A DNA stretch of 59,788 nucleotides from Phoronis australis (Eukaryota; Phoronida; Phoronidae). Location: the NCBI GenBank assembly GCA_002633005.1, contig NMRA01000687.1, forward strand, positions 80,714-140,501, in the 5' to 3' direction. Position numbers and translations under genes: made by a program. Below are positions 41,201-54,100 of the stretch, piece by piece; position 1 is the stretch's first letter, and every line of letters starts with the position of its first letter. The notes below the pieces were generated by a model, which did not search any database, had not been told where the DNA came from, and saw only the letters and a program-made list of their open reading frames with translations.

Positions 41201-44200
41201 TTGTATGTGAGGATTCCTGTATGAAGCAACCCTGTCATTAATCGCTGTGAAGATCATGATTTGATGGTGATGTTCCACATTGGTGGCTGCAGCCATAAGT
41301 ATTACATCACCTGCAGACATGTTGGCCTTAATGACCTTGTGTGAGTCAAGCTTGTTAGCTTCTCACATTGAAATCGCAAGGAAAATTTTTAACATCTGAT
41401 TTAATGCACACAAAAGGTGTATGGGAAGCAAATCCCTCAACTTTGATCTTCCCCAAGGATTAGTTGTGGAGTCAAAGCTGGTATTAGCAACTGTGTATAA
41501 ATTTCTATTTATGTCCACCAGCATTAGCAGGTGATGATCCCCATAAGTGGCTTAAGCCACTCTAGGTGGTTTGAAATGTTCTACCACACACAAGCTGTAC
41601 CCAGTGGGTATAATTTAGTTTCTTTGAGATGACTGTCAGTGATTGAGAAGATTCTTTTTTGATGGTGGTGTTAATGTGTTTGTTGTACTGACAATATACT
41701 TTTTTGTACATTTATTATAGAACATGTGACTGACTGTAAACAATCTATGGGTTTATCAGCCTTCATGATATTTTTGTGGAAGTTGAGAGCTAAGAATTTC
41801 AAAATGAAATTGCTATAAAATTGGAAATAACAGAATTTCATTGTTGATCATATTATAAAACAAATCTTACAGAATAGCACTTTTAATTCTCTGTTCTGTA
41901 TGCTGTCACGTGGTTTAATGATAGAAAAGGGTAGAGAATCAGCTCTTTCAAGAGAACACAGATATTGTGAATTGTGTCTTAGTAGTGAGATGAAAGATGA
42001 GTACCATTTTCTCTGCCGTTGCGAAATGCTGGAAAACCTTAGACAATGTAAATTACCAATCTTTAAGGAAAGGTTGTAGTCCTGAACAGATGTACACTGT
42101 TCTCATTAATCAAATGAAACTCTAGTCTTAAATCATGTGGCAAAAATTTTTTGGCAGTGAAAGTAAGAAAACGTATGAGGTTTAATAACATAATTGTATT
42201 GTTATCTCTGTAGCATATGTGATGAATTTATTGACCGTGAGTGTCATTGTAAAGTTGTGAATTTATGGTTGCAAAAAGCCGGTGGCCAATGAAATGAATA
42301 TATATTTGTGTGTGTGTGCGTGCGTGCGTGCGTGTGGATTTATATTACACTTCTTTCCCTTCCAAGAATGCTTCATCTAATAAATGTTCTTTGGCTCGCC
42401 TTAGTTTTTTGTTTTGTTTCATTATTTTATTGTACCAACAAGCTTTGTAAATAAATGTTGTGAACTCTTTTATACTGCTATTACAAACAAGAAAAGTTAG
42501 GGACATATTTTCAGTTCGTTATGCTTTGTGTTTTGCCACGTCTTTCTACTGAATTCTATATCTCATTATCATCTTGAAATAGTTTTCAACAACTTTTATT
42601 TGCCTTTAATCTCAGAAAATTAATGTCTATGAAATAATTGAAATCCTTTTGAATAGACGAATTACAAACCGGAAATATTAATACTCATTGTTTGTGTTCG
42701 CCTATCAGTTTACGAAACAGAAGTCTAAGAGGCGGGCTCACAAATTAATCGTAACATTATCACTAGAAATCCTGGTCTCCTTTTGAAGGAGGCTAATTAA
42801 CTCTTTCCTTTGGATTAGTGTCCTCCTATGGAAGTCTTGACTGAGCCGGGCTCAGCTCATCAAATGTTCGAGCTTCAATGGGCTCTCAATCTTATTAGTT
42901 TGTCTAGACAACAAGAAGACAAGACAGTCCGACCTCCGACCTCCCTGCTCATTAGGTATAGAAAGTTAGGAAGAATTGTCAGTAGAGTATTTGTTCATAA
43001 CTCATTTAAGGTTTGTTTCATGAAAAGTTTGACTTGAGCCTGAAGTTTGGTCCTGGGCTCCACACAGCTATTTGTGAAAAACAATAAAATCTCACTTTAG
43101 TGAAAGTACGAAATCTTTGAGAATATGCTTGTTCTAGTTGCTGAGACAATTTGTATATATTTTTAGATGGTAATTTCCTTATAATTACTTGGCAAAGACC
43201 TTTACTCGTTAATTGTGGAGTGGGACCGCAAGACCAAGTGTGTCTCAAGTCTAAAGTCTTTTTTTAATGAAACATACCCCTGTTCATTTTCCGATTATGA
43301 ATTACAATGGTTGGTTTATTGTGAATTCTTTTATAACACTTATAAGTACAAAGTGAATTCAGTTACTTCAGAACTAGTTAAACAATGTTGTTATCCCAAC
43401 CCGTAAGGCTCGTGTTTTTCCATAAATCTTTAGTAAAAAAGTAATTTATCAGACTTGATACTCTTCTTCGGAGTGAAAACTTTTTAAGTGAGGAAATGGG
43501 GCAGAAATTCATTTGATAAACCGAAAGTAATTTTTTGTTTAGGTTTCTTAAGTGGAATTTTCAAGTGGCCTATATTAACCGAATATGATTAGTAGCATGC
43601 TTGTTGAAAATATGATCGTGGTTTAGTCTCCCTGAAATAGACTCTTTGGTTTCTCGTAGGTCATTCTAATATTTTTGTGAATGTGTCTTAAAACACTCTC
43701 AAATTGTCATGAGATAGAACATGAATTTGACAATTTATTTAGTGCTCTGGTACTTAGTTATTGATACAAAAATGAAGGCGATAATAATTACAATAATAAT
43801 AACAACAACAATAATAATAATAATATGTATTCCTGCTGACGGCCGAAATTCGAGTATATTTGTCGCTCCTATTAAGTTGGCAGGCATTGACTCTATCTGC
43901 TCTTTTGCTAATGACATTAATAATTACAGTCTAGTTTATGACACCGGCCTAACCATACATTGGTCAACAGAAGGGATTTTATATTACAATTGAATAAACA
44001 AACCATGGTAACTTATTTCTGTGATATTAGTCCAGGCAAATTTGGTGGAATTCATAATACTGGTGAATTGTTGTGTAATAATGCAAAAAATATGATTGGT
44101 TAAAAAAATTGGATTTACTTCCCCTAAATTTCACGTGGGAATGGCACTATTAATATTAAAACTAGAGTTTAATCTGACAGTGTCAATATTTAGTTAGTTA

Positions 44201-47200
44201 GCAAACATAAGAATTTGTCACTTGCCAATGATTTAATATACGTTTTTAAATATGTATTTTTCTGTATAATTTAACAGAACCTAGTCTTGGTGGTATTTTT
44301 ATATTTTTGTTATTTGATTAAGGCAAAAATACCATAATTGATTGTAGTCTTTTTTAAATCGACACGATGGTGTGATATTTTTAGTTGCCCATATTTCTGC
44401 AAAAAGTCCCATCAGTGATGCCATCTGAAGTGATCATGATCCTTCCTCTCTCTCCAGGGCCACCAGATGACAAATGAAATGGCTTGAGATTCTTCTTTTC
44501 TGGGGTAAAGACCAGATCCAATTATGCTGTATTTTAGACTTTCTGACCTATTACCTAATAATAGTTTATGTTTTTTTTTATACTTGTATTCAGAGGATAA
44601 ATTTGCTTCACCATTAATAATTTGCTGATACTTCTTGACTGTGTTAACAGAGTTTCTCTGAGTTGTACAGCCACTAAGTGTCGTGCTGCAGTTTTTGCAA
44701 ATTAAAAAATTAACAAATCCATTTGATAATTGAATTGAATTAATAATTTCCCTTCGGTGCCTTCACTTGTCATGTCTCTTGGGTATTACTTGTAAAGGTG
44801 ACATTCATCTTGTGGTATTTTTCCGAAACGTTTTCGTCACCTGTAGTTACGCACAATGTTGGCCTATCGATTTGTGATAGTTTTTGGTATTTCCCACTTG
44901 AGATGCATGTTTCTGGTCTGGTGTGTTTGTTACAGGTAAATTAAGGCAACTTAACTCCGGAAATTATGTGGTGATGCTGAAGTTCTTCGTGAATTGTCAG
45001 CATTTTTACATATGATCTTCAGATGATTGTCAAATGTATTCATCATAATTTTGCTTTGTTTTGTTATGAATTGCCTTTCACCGTAGCTTAAATCATTTGC
45101 CATGTGTAGAGCCTGTTCTCACAGCCGTCTTTGTAAAATCTGTGTTCTTGTAATGAAAGAGGTGATCAGGAAGTAAATGTAGTTTGGCTGTTCTTTTTGC
45201 GCTTTTAATGGCGTCCCTTCATGTTTGTTTGCTTTCCTGGAAGAAACTTTTTTGACTGCTTGTACTGTATGTTGAGAAGTGCAGGTCTTTCCTAACTTTT
45301 AATATATGGGGTAACCCGGCCTGCTATGTTTCATCTGTTCCATGCATGCATTCACAATGAGAGCGCTTGGCGATGCTATTACTGCAGGGATGTAAATATT
45401 CACTGTCAAAATATAGATGTCTGTACATCTACACAGTTGGGACTTCTTTGCATGCATTTATAATGCTCTTCTGACCGACCGACTTCCCTGTATACATTTA
45501 TAATTCACTTCTGAGGGACCCCTCCACCGTTAATGTTGGTGTCAATGCCTGGATGAATTCAATATTCTGTCTGTTCTTCATTTTTCACCTTTACCTCTTT
45601 GCTTTAATGTTGTGACGGGGTCAAGGTTGTTTTGTTCAAGAAAGTGCTATGAGGTTTTTTATCGCCTCGCTGATTGCACTCGCTAAACCCGTCTGTAATT
45701 ATCTGAAACTGGTGTCTGGTGTTTACGTGGCATGATTATTGGGCTCTTTTTTTAAATCGGGCACGCGCTCCCCAATGAGAAATGCAATCGATGGGTATTT
45801 GGTGCGATCAATGGGTATTAGGTGCGCGGAAGGCATGTTTGTCACATTTGAGCGCGTTGACCTGCGTTCTCGCTCGTGATTGGTTGGACGGTGCATGTCA
45901 GCAGTGTCTTGCCGATAAACTGTATGAATCAAACATTTTGATGGAATTGCACCAGCACATTATGTAATTGTTTCTGATATATTATAATGGTTAATTTTTA
46001 AATGTTATTCTTAGCAATGTACTATATTCTGTAACAGTATAAAACTTGCGCTTTTTGTCAAAAAAGAACAACTTTTGATTTAGGCCACTTTATGTGATTT
46101 GAAGTTTTATGAGCTTGGTGTAAAGAAATAGCAAAGTGCGTGTTCTTGCTGAGCCTAGAGATCACTTTTGTCCTAAGAATTGTTACCAACGGTAACTGGT
46201 CTAAATTTTAACAGAAACTACTCTAGTTGATGCTACCACTATAAAGTCATCCCAGAAATATTTTTTTAAATGTTATGTTCGTCTGCTTTTTTACTGTTTG
46301 CTTATTCAATTTTGGACAAAATGATTTGAAAAAAATTGTAATTTCCCTTTTTTATGGCCTACCTACATTCTCAAAATGCGCAAAGATTCCTTTTATGATT
46401 GCTAATATGAGAAAAAAACATGCTTATGACGAAGAAGAATTTTCCCAGTTTTTATTGTCGAGGAATTCTGCAACTAAATAAAATTCCACATGAGCACCAT
46501 GTTGTGTCCTGAATTGAAATTATTTAGCAGAGTTAATTTTCGTTGGGATTAATTTTAATTAAATTGGTTTCTTTTGCCTTGTTTTATTTTACTTTCTCCT
46601 GGCCGTCTTCCAAAGTACCTCAGTTATAATCTCATTTTTATTTGCAAACAAAATTTTTAATGATGTGTTGATGAGGATTGTTTGAGTTTTTTTTTCAAGA
46701 CTATATTTGACTCACCTTATTTACTCAATATCGTAAGATTTATTAAAACTTCACGGAGTATACCTGTAAAAATTCATGGAGCATACCTGTACAAATTCTG
46801 TAAGGTGTTGTCAGTTTCCGCTAAACTTGTCGGTTTTGTAAAAAAGTGAATATCACAGATAAAGTGGAAATTAATATTCATGGTTTCTGTTGTCTTGCGG
46901 GTTAATGTCCATTTTTAGATTAATACACAACCTCAAAATTTCTTAATTTTCACTTGTTAACGCCCACGCTCATCTCTGGCCTACCGCTCACTTCTATTTA
47001 AAATTTTCTTAGTCACTGCTTGTCTCAATCGAATTGTATGTCCCGAAGGTACTTGTACAGTAAAATGTCACGATGTAGGACACAATATGGCCTACGAGGG
47101 TTATGCTTTTTTCTCGTTTTCTCCTTGAAAAATATGTCGCAGCAAATTGATGCTTTCCCATGACCAAGCCCTTCTGTTCCGTGGCTAGCATCCTTTCGGA

Positions 47201-50200
47201 CAACATTTTGAAAAATTACGAGCTGTCAAAACAGTGTTATAAGATCTCGAAAAATGAAAAAGTGTCAATTTTAGCAATTATTTTTGTCAGAAATTGGTGA
47301 GGTTTTATCGTAATCTCCTACCATCTCTCCTAATCTTGCATGCTAGTCTGGTACTTTGTTTAATGCCCAACCCCTTTTCAAAGTTTGTGAACACCCATGG
47401 TTGGCACAACACCCACCCCTCTGATTTGTTTGTTCCCCTGGGCTTAAATCCCGAAGAGCACATGTGGTCTAATAGTTCTCACTTGCTTGACACTTAAACA
47501 TTTTATTTATAATCTGATAGAAGATTTTTTCACCTGTAAAAATAAACATCAATTTAATTATGATCTCAGATACTAACAAGCTCACAATCAATGACTGTGT
47601 GTGTTCTTTACTGTCTGGACTGTTTGTGACGTGATGCTTTTCTGTTCATATCCTTGTGGTGCTTCTAGATCAAAAGCAAAGTGCTGATAAAAACCAATTA
47701 TGTATGAAAAAAAACGAGCGAGCCTGGACAATGAAAGTGAAAAATATGTTTACCTTAAACGATCTTATCATCTTGAAGAAGTGAAGGTCGGGCGAGGGAC
47801 ACAGAAACTACTGTATTTATTTTCTGTTCATATCCTTGTAGTGCTTCTAGATCAAAAGCAAAGTGCTGATAAAAACCAATTATGTATGTAAAAAAATGAG
47901 CAAGCCTGGACAATGAAAGTGAAAAATATGTTTACCTTAAACGATCTTATCATCTTGAAGAAGTGAAGGTCGGGCGAGGGACACAGAAACTATTGTATTT
48001 AAATAATTAAAAAATTATTCATAGCACAGAAGCCTCAGCCTTTTTATTTCGTTTTGTTTTTTATATAAAATATGTTACACAATTTACTAAAGCATTATTT
48101 TCCATAGTTTTGGGAGAAGTTGTTTATTGTTGGAAGTGACCGCCTACTTTTTGTATATTTCCTCTCTCGCAATGTAATCTTAACTTGAATCTGCCCCAAA
48201 TACGTTCAAGAAATGCCAATGGAAATGCGCAATCCTGTTTTATCCAACTCGGTTCAAATAACACTCGTATAAAGAAGTGTTGGGTTATTGTGTGAGCACA
48301 ATAAGAGATGTGCCTGGCATCTTATTATTTCGGTCAAATATTGCCTAGAGCAGTGATCAATGGCTGACACGAGACTAGTGGAGCCCTCTGGGAAAATGAT
48401 CTCCTCGAGATTATTTGCCGAGATGAAATGGAGGTGGATCAAAAAAATGGCTGGTGGGTGGAACAAACACATTACCGAGCAAACGTTTATTGTTTCATTC
48501 AATACACCGTTACATCTACCATTTAGAAAAGGTAAAAACCGTGACTAAATTAGTCTCACTTTGTGGAGACAACAAAAATTCTTTTCAGCTGATGTGAGAT
48601 CACGTCTGTCAATCAAAATAATGTGGATTTGAAGTTTTTTTCTTTCAAACCTACTGCAAAATTAATTATCTTATTATTTCCTAAAGACAAACAAGGAATG
48701 TGAATGTTGTATTTTGATAAAAAGTGTTTCATTTTGTGTTTTAGTATCATGTTGACGCATAGCCATTTGACTGAAGAAGTTTGATTTGTGACACTGTTAA
48801 ATTCTCACCCGGGTAAATAACTTGCTTCTGAAAAAAGCTTCTCAAAGCCTCATGCAGTGCCTGATCTTTGAAAACCATTAGTTGTGTTCGTTCTTTGGGT
48901 TGGAACTCTTTTGCTTTGTTTTGCTTTACTTTTCAAGTCAGTGCTCTTACTTACTCATCTTTAAACCATGGACCCACTTAAGTGCAGTTACAACTCCAGC
49001 ATGAAAATTCACTACCATTAACTCATTGATTTTTTCATAAATGATAATAAGGACTTCGTAAATAATTGTCGTTTTTAGCTCCATGTCACATGTACGGTCA
49101 AACAACATTTTTAGAAATTGAGGTCATAATATAAGTTGAGACCAATGGGTGACCGTGTTCAAGCACATAAATTTTTTGTCGTAAAGCGAAAATCCCGATG
49201 AAAATTGACGCTATTGTCAAGAATTGAAGATTTTTGTCAAAAGCCACGGTGAAAATCCAAAAGGGAGTTGAACGAAAAATGACACTAAAGTTGTTGAAAA
49301 TTTAACGAAAGTTTTTGCTTCAAAATTCCATCTATTTTCCACGAGAATTATCGTGAACTTTTTAAGACCACCACGTTACGATCAATGCTGAATGGCGGTT
49401 CAACTGCGACATAAATATTTGGTGGTTATATCATACACAAACACGCATTTGTTTTTTAAAAAAGCTTAAAAGTTTTGTATCCCCGTTCGTTAAAAACGAA
49501 TTGTAGAAAGAGTATATTAAACGTTCGAACGTTATGAACGACAGGTACGTTTTAATAAGATTTGATTGTGCTTTTCCTCAACCTTCTAGTTCTGTAGATA
49601 TGGGGTTAGCTTAACAGACATGTCAAAAAGGTGCTGTACTGTATACTGCTGCGGAAAGATGTTTCATACATGAATGTTGTGTTGACCTTCAAGGCATCTC
49701 ATCATTCACTTAAAAATAGTTCCATTGCCATAATTATCATTTTTATTGCCCCCCTCAGCTGAGTGGGTAATCAACTGTTGAAACCGCTGATAAAAGCGTG
49801 TCAAGTTTAAAAACCCTTTAACACCTGAGATTCTATCACCATCATTTCACGTTTTGTGTAGTAAAAAATCTTCATTGTGTAACAGAATATGGATTTTTTA
49901 TTTTTGTCAAAACTCTCAGCTAAAGCAAATTTTCTGGAAATTTCACTTAAACAATTATTTTTGTTCCAAACTGAAGTTTGTTTCCTTAAACTGGATTTCG
50001 AATTGTTCTTTTATTTTCAAATTTTCAAACAAAAGATATCGAGTGGCATCATTGATTCAGTCCCATGTCATATGCATTCTTTTGTGGAAGTCAGAGCTGG
50101 TCTTGTTGAGTCATAAAATTTGTGTGCATCTCTCTAACTGCTATCTCTGTTTAACAATGCAGTGTGCATAAATAAATTGTCTTTACAAATGGATACAAAT

Positions 50201-51127
50201 GAATTGTATGCAAGAAAGGTCTATCAGGCTGTTTCCATCACCTGGTAAAGCAGTGTGCAGTGAAAAGTTTCTGTCTGTGTAGGTTTTAGTCAAAATTATT
50301 TCCAATGGTCAGTCCGTTGCCCAGCAGGTGGCAAGTGGGAAATGTATTGACTTATTTAGCTTGTGACAGACAGCTCGCTCTCACAAACACAAAGAAAAAT
50401 TTAGAACCCCCAGATATGAAAATAGGAGATATGAAAATAACCTCCAGTGAAAAAACGACAACTTAAATTGCTAATAAACGTATTTCATAGCCTGGGTATA
50501 TGAATTTAAATTCCGCTTTTTTATCCTTTGCAAAAACGTTAGAGAAGTCCTAAGATTTGTTTAATGAAGTCGTTTGAATAGGAGCACAACCCACAATTTC
50601 AAATTATCCTGGCTGTTTTTATGGAAAAAGAAATAAATTTTGCAACAATTTGACGACAGCATATTGTCACTGACATCATGACTGGCGTAAAACATAGAAT
50701 TCAAAATTGATTCTAAGACAGCAAAATTGATTCTTAAATCTTGCTAAAAATTTGAAAACGGAGGTTAAGTCTCCTCGGGCATATGCAAATCTTTATCTAG
50801 TATTGCTAAAAAATTTAATATGGTGAATAAATGGGGCAAAGTCACCTTGGCTGCACGTAAATCTTCATTGTAGGAGCATCTGATGTTTTCTAGAGAAACA
50901 AAGCAAGAATTCATGATCTGATCCGGTCTCATTGCCTTTCATAGCAAACAGCCTAGCCTTTACTCAGTGACACTGTCACTCACAGAATCGAGCCTTGAAT
51001 TGGACATGGTTTCCGTTCAGTCGATTCTGAAAAATTCGATTCCAACTTCTGAGAAAATATGCATAGTTAGAGCGCACAGCTTATAAACATCTTGTAGGGA
51101 GCGAAGTCGGAAATAATGGGTATGTTA

Positions 51128-51172
<45 letters not shown>

Positions 51173-54100
51173 AGAAGGCAAAAATGACAGCACTGGTGAT
51201 GCAATGACTATACGAGGAACTGATTTTATTGTTGAATGAGGAATTGCTTACTATACAGACCAATTTCGTAGAATTTTGAGCTGCGCACAACTTTGCTCAT
51301 GCATTTTTTTTACTTCCATCGCTGTTTCTACTTGCCCTATGTTTTGTCCAGTTATAGGCAGGTGAAAACAACTGAACTTGACTGAAACTAAAGTAGAACA
51401 GGCGCCCGTTGCCTGCTAGGTATCGCTTTGTATGTTTAGCGCGAAAAAAAAATCAGCAGGTGTGCTGATTGAGGAGAAAAGTTGAAAAAAATATCCATCT
51501 TTTGGCAGTGCTCAACACGCGTTATTCTTTTGACTATGGAGAAAAACAAGTCAAAGAAAACATTGCACCAGCTGCTCGTAGGGGTCACTGGGTGCATTAT
51601 AAAAATGGTAAATGCAGTAGTGAGGTGTGCAAGCAAGCGTATCACGAACCGGAGCCTGGCGGTGACATGCAAACGCTACGAGATGACCAATCAGATGGAG
51701 CTGTACATCTATGAGTCACCTCCTGGCAGTCTGTGGGGCGTTGGGCAAATATTGACTAAGTGAGCCACGCAAACACAGTACAATTAGGTTATTGGTGTTT
51801 TTCTTTGAACTGGAGTTTTGTAATGTACATCAGCAGGCTTTCAAGGCTCAGGAGTAAAAAGTTCAAATAATGGATAACGTATGCATCAGTATAATAGTTA
51901 TATATATTGCTAACTATAGTCTATATACATGGCATGTTGTAGGGACAGTACACAAGAATACGTAGAAAAATGATTGCCAAAATAATCATTGCCCTCGTTT
52001 CAAATAATTGAAAATTAACCTGTTTCATGATACAAACCATGCTAGCAACAATAGTCTGTCAACTTTTCTTAATCTTTGTGGAAAATTTTGAGGAAAAGGA
52101 ATTTCACCTGTCGGCCATATTGTGCGCTAAATAAAAGAAAAATAGCCGTAGTCGTCACGTGCTGAAGAATGATGTCATAGTAATGAAAGGTCCAAATAAT
52201 AGCCGGGGATGCTTCTTTTGGTTGTTACACTTTATATATGCTCAGTTTATCGTATCCAGAAACTTGAGAGTGATAATCGACTGTTTTGGACAAAAATATG
52301 GACTATGGTACAGTCGAGCACATTTAAGTGGGTCCAGTTCAATGTCCATAAGCACATCCTTTAGTAAACAACCAATACGTTATTGCTCAACAGAATTGTT
52401 TCTAGAATTTACACACTTTTTTGCAAAAATCATAGGACTAATATTTCATTGTCACCCGAACGTTCCTTGTGTGTATAGCTTACATGTGAAGCTGGAAAAT
52501 GTCAAATTTTGACTAACTGCAGAGCATCATGTCTTATAAATGGCCTAAATTAGAACTTGTTTGATATATAGCACAGGTTTAATGCCACTTTAGATGTTTC
52601 TCTTTTGCATCAAGCGTTTTCAAAAGTTGGTTTCAGCTCACATTTTATATGAGAAAAATGTCTTCCCTGTTATTGACATAACTGTATTTTTCTTTTTTAC
52701 TAAATTTTACTAAACAGTCTCATGACTCAATCAATGAGAAATAGTTATTCAGCCCAAAGAAAAATTCTACATGGTTATTTACTTAGGACAATGTAAGCTT
52801 TTACTGAATTCAATTCTATAGTTTTGTACGCTAAATGAACAGAGCAAGGTCAGGTGCGAATGTATCAATAGACTGAGTGCTTGTGCACTTGTTAACTTGT
52901 TATTTGGGTGTCATGGCAAGAGATAACATAATAGAGAAAGTGTTTTAATACTTGTGCAGTGTCGGCTTTCCTGTACGGAAATATCGTCACGATGTCGGTT
53001 AATTAGCAAAAGCCACAAAGGTGTGAAATTAGATTTATTTGTATTTATTGAATTGTAAATTTTAAGTCCTTGTAATAGGACAGTGCTTTGAAAGACAAAA
53101 CTTGGCAGTGTTTGAAAATTAAATTAAAGCTATTTCTCATGCAATGTTGAAGGCCTAGTTTTTTGTGTATTATTTTTTAGTTTTACTGACAGACTTTCTT
53201 CTTGAAATGAACTTCACACGCTGAAGATTGGGACATGGGGTAATTGTGGTACATTTCTCGAATATCAGGCAATGCATTTTGTATGAACAAAGTCTTGAGA
53301 TAAAATGACGGGAAATAGCTTCCATTGCAGAATTCAACTTTCTCATGATGATTCTTGAATTTGGGACGGTCGATATTGTCCATTTTTAAAATTTGGAACA
53401 AGCTTCGACCTTGAGCAAAATAATTAAATTATTAGTGTCTCAAGAATTTAACCTTAATTGTTTGTATTTCCTGAATTTTGTTGTTCTCTCATAGTCTATA
53501 CATCTCTAAGAGTGAGAGACTATATAACCATAAATGTTTAAGTAAGCAATTAGTTGTAAAATTTGTACAATTAATATCAGCATTATTGTACATTAGTTTA
53601 TTTCCTAAATATAAAGCTGTTCCTCGTCAACATGGTGATGAAACCCCTAAAGAGGGATTAAATGCAGTTTTCGTTAAGCTGAGTGCTTTTCTCTACAGAG
53701 GGTACACTGAAGCTCTGTTAAATCTCAACACATAACACCACAAACAGTATGAAAAGGAGATCTGTGGGGTATATTTTGTGTCATTTAGTTGTCGTAATGT
53801 TTCTCCAGTTTACAACACCACATGGCAGTTGAGCAAAAGGTTATTTTGTTAAACTTTCAACAAAAGTGGGAAGAAATGATTTATATAGTTTATTTTGTAC
53901 ATTTGTCGTTAACAAACAAACACACAATGAAATGAGTGCATTTTTAGGAATTCGATGAGCTTTTAAATAATAATGTAAATGACAGTTTTCACAATTTATT
54001 TTGTTAGAATTTGAGGAAACTTAAGAATATTTTTGTATACTTTTTTGATGAGTAGGTCTAGTAAAAACTAAAAGACGTAACTTTTGATCGTTGAAGGAAT

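Larger units (their letters stand above)
40758..54096. other. 13.3 kb ANKS1 intron before the last exon
   Basis: Bounded by GTAAGT and a weak acceptor, ATCGTTGAAG. It holds family A and B elements, a LINE remnant, microsatellites, a 182-bp tandem duplication and several short tandem duplications, listed separately. Other parts, such as 42700-43000, 48340-48550 and 53478-53735, have short open frames but no recognisable domain. No further exon could be supported. Confidence 0.65.

Noticed and set aside
43721-43993. 90-codon open frame
   Set aside because: Ile/Thr-rich part comes from the AAT/AAC microsatellite.
53478-53735. Open frame that looked like another retrotransposon fragment
   Set aside because: No conserved reverse transcriptase or Cys-His motif could be identified, unlike the remnant at 41870.
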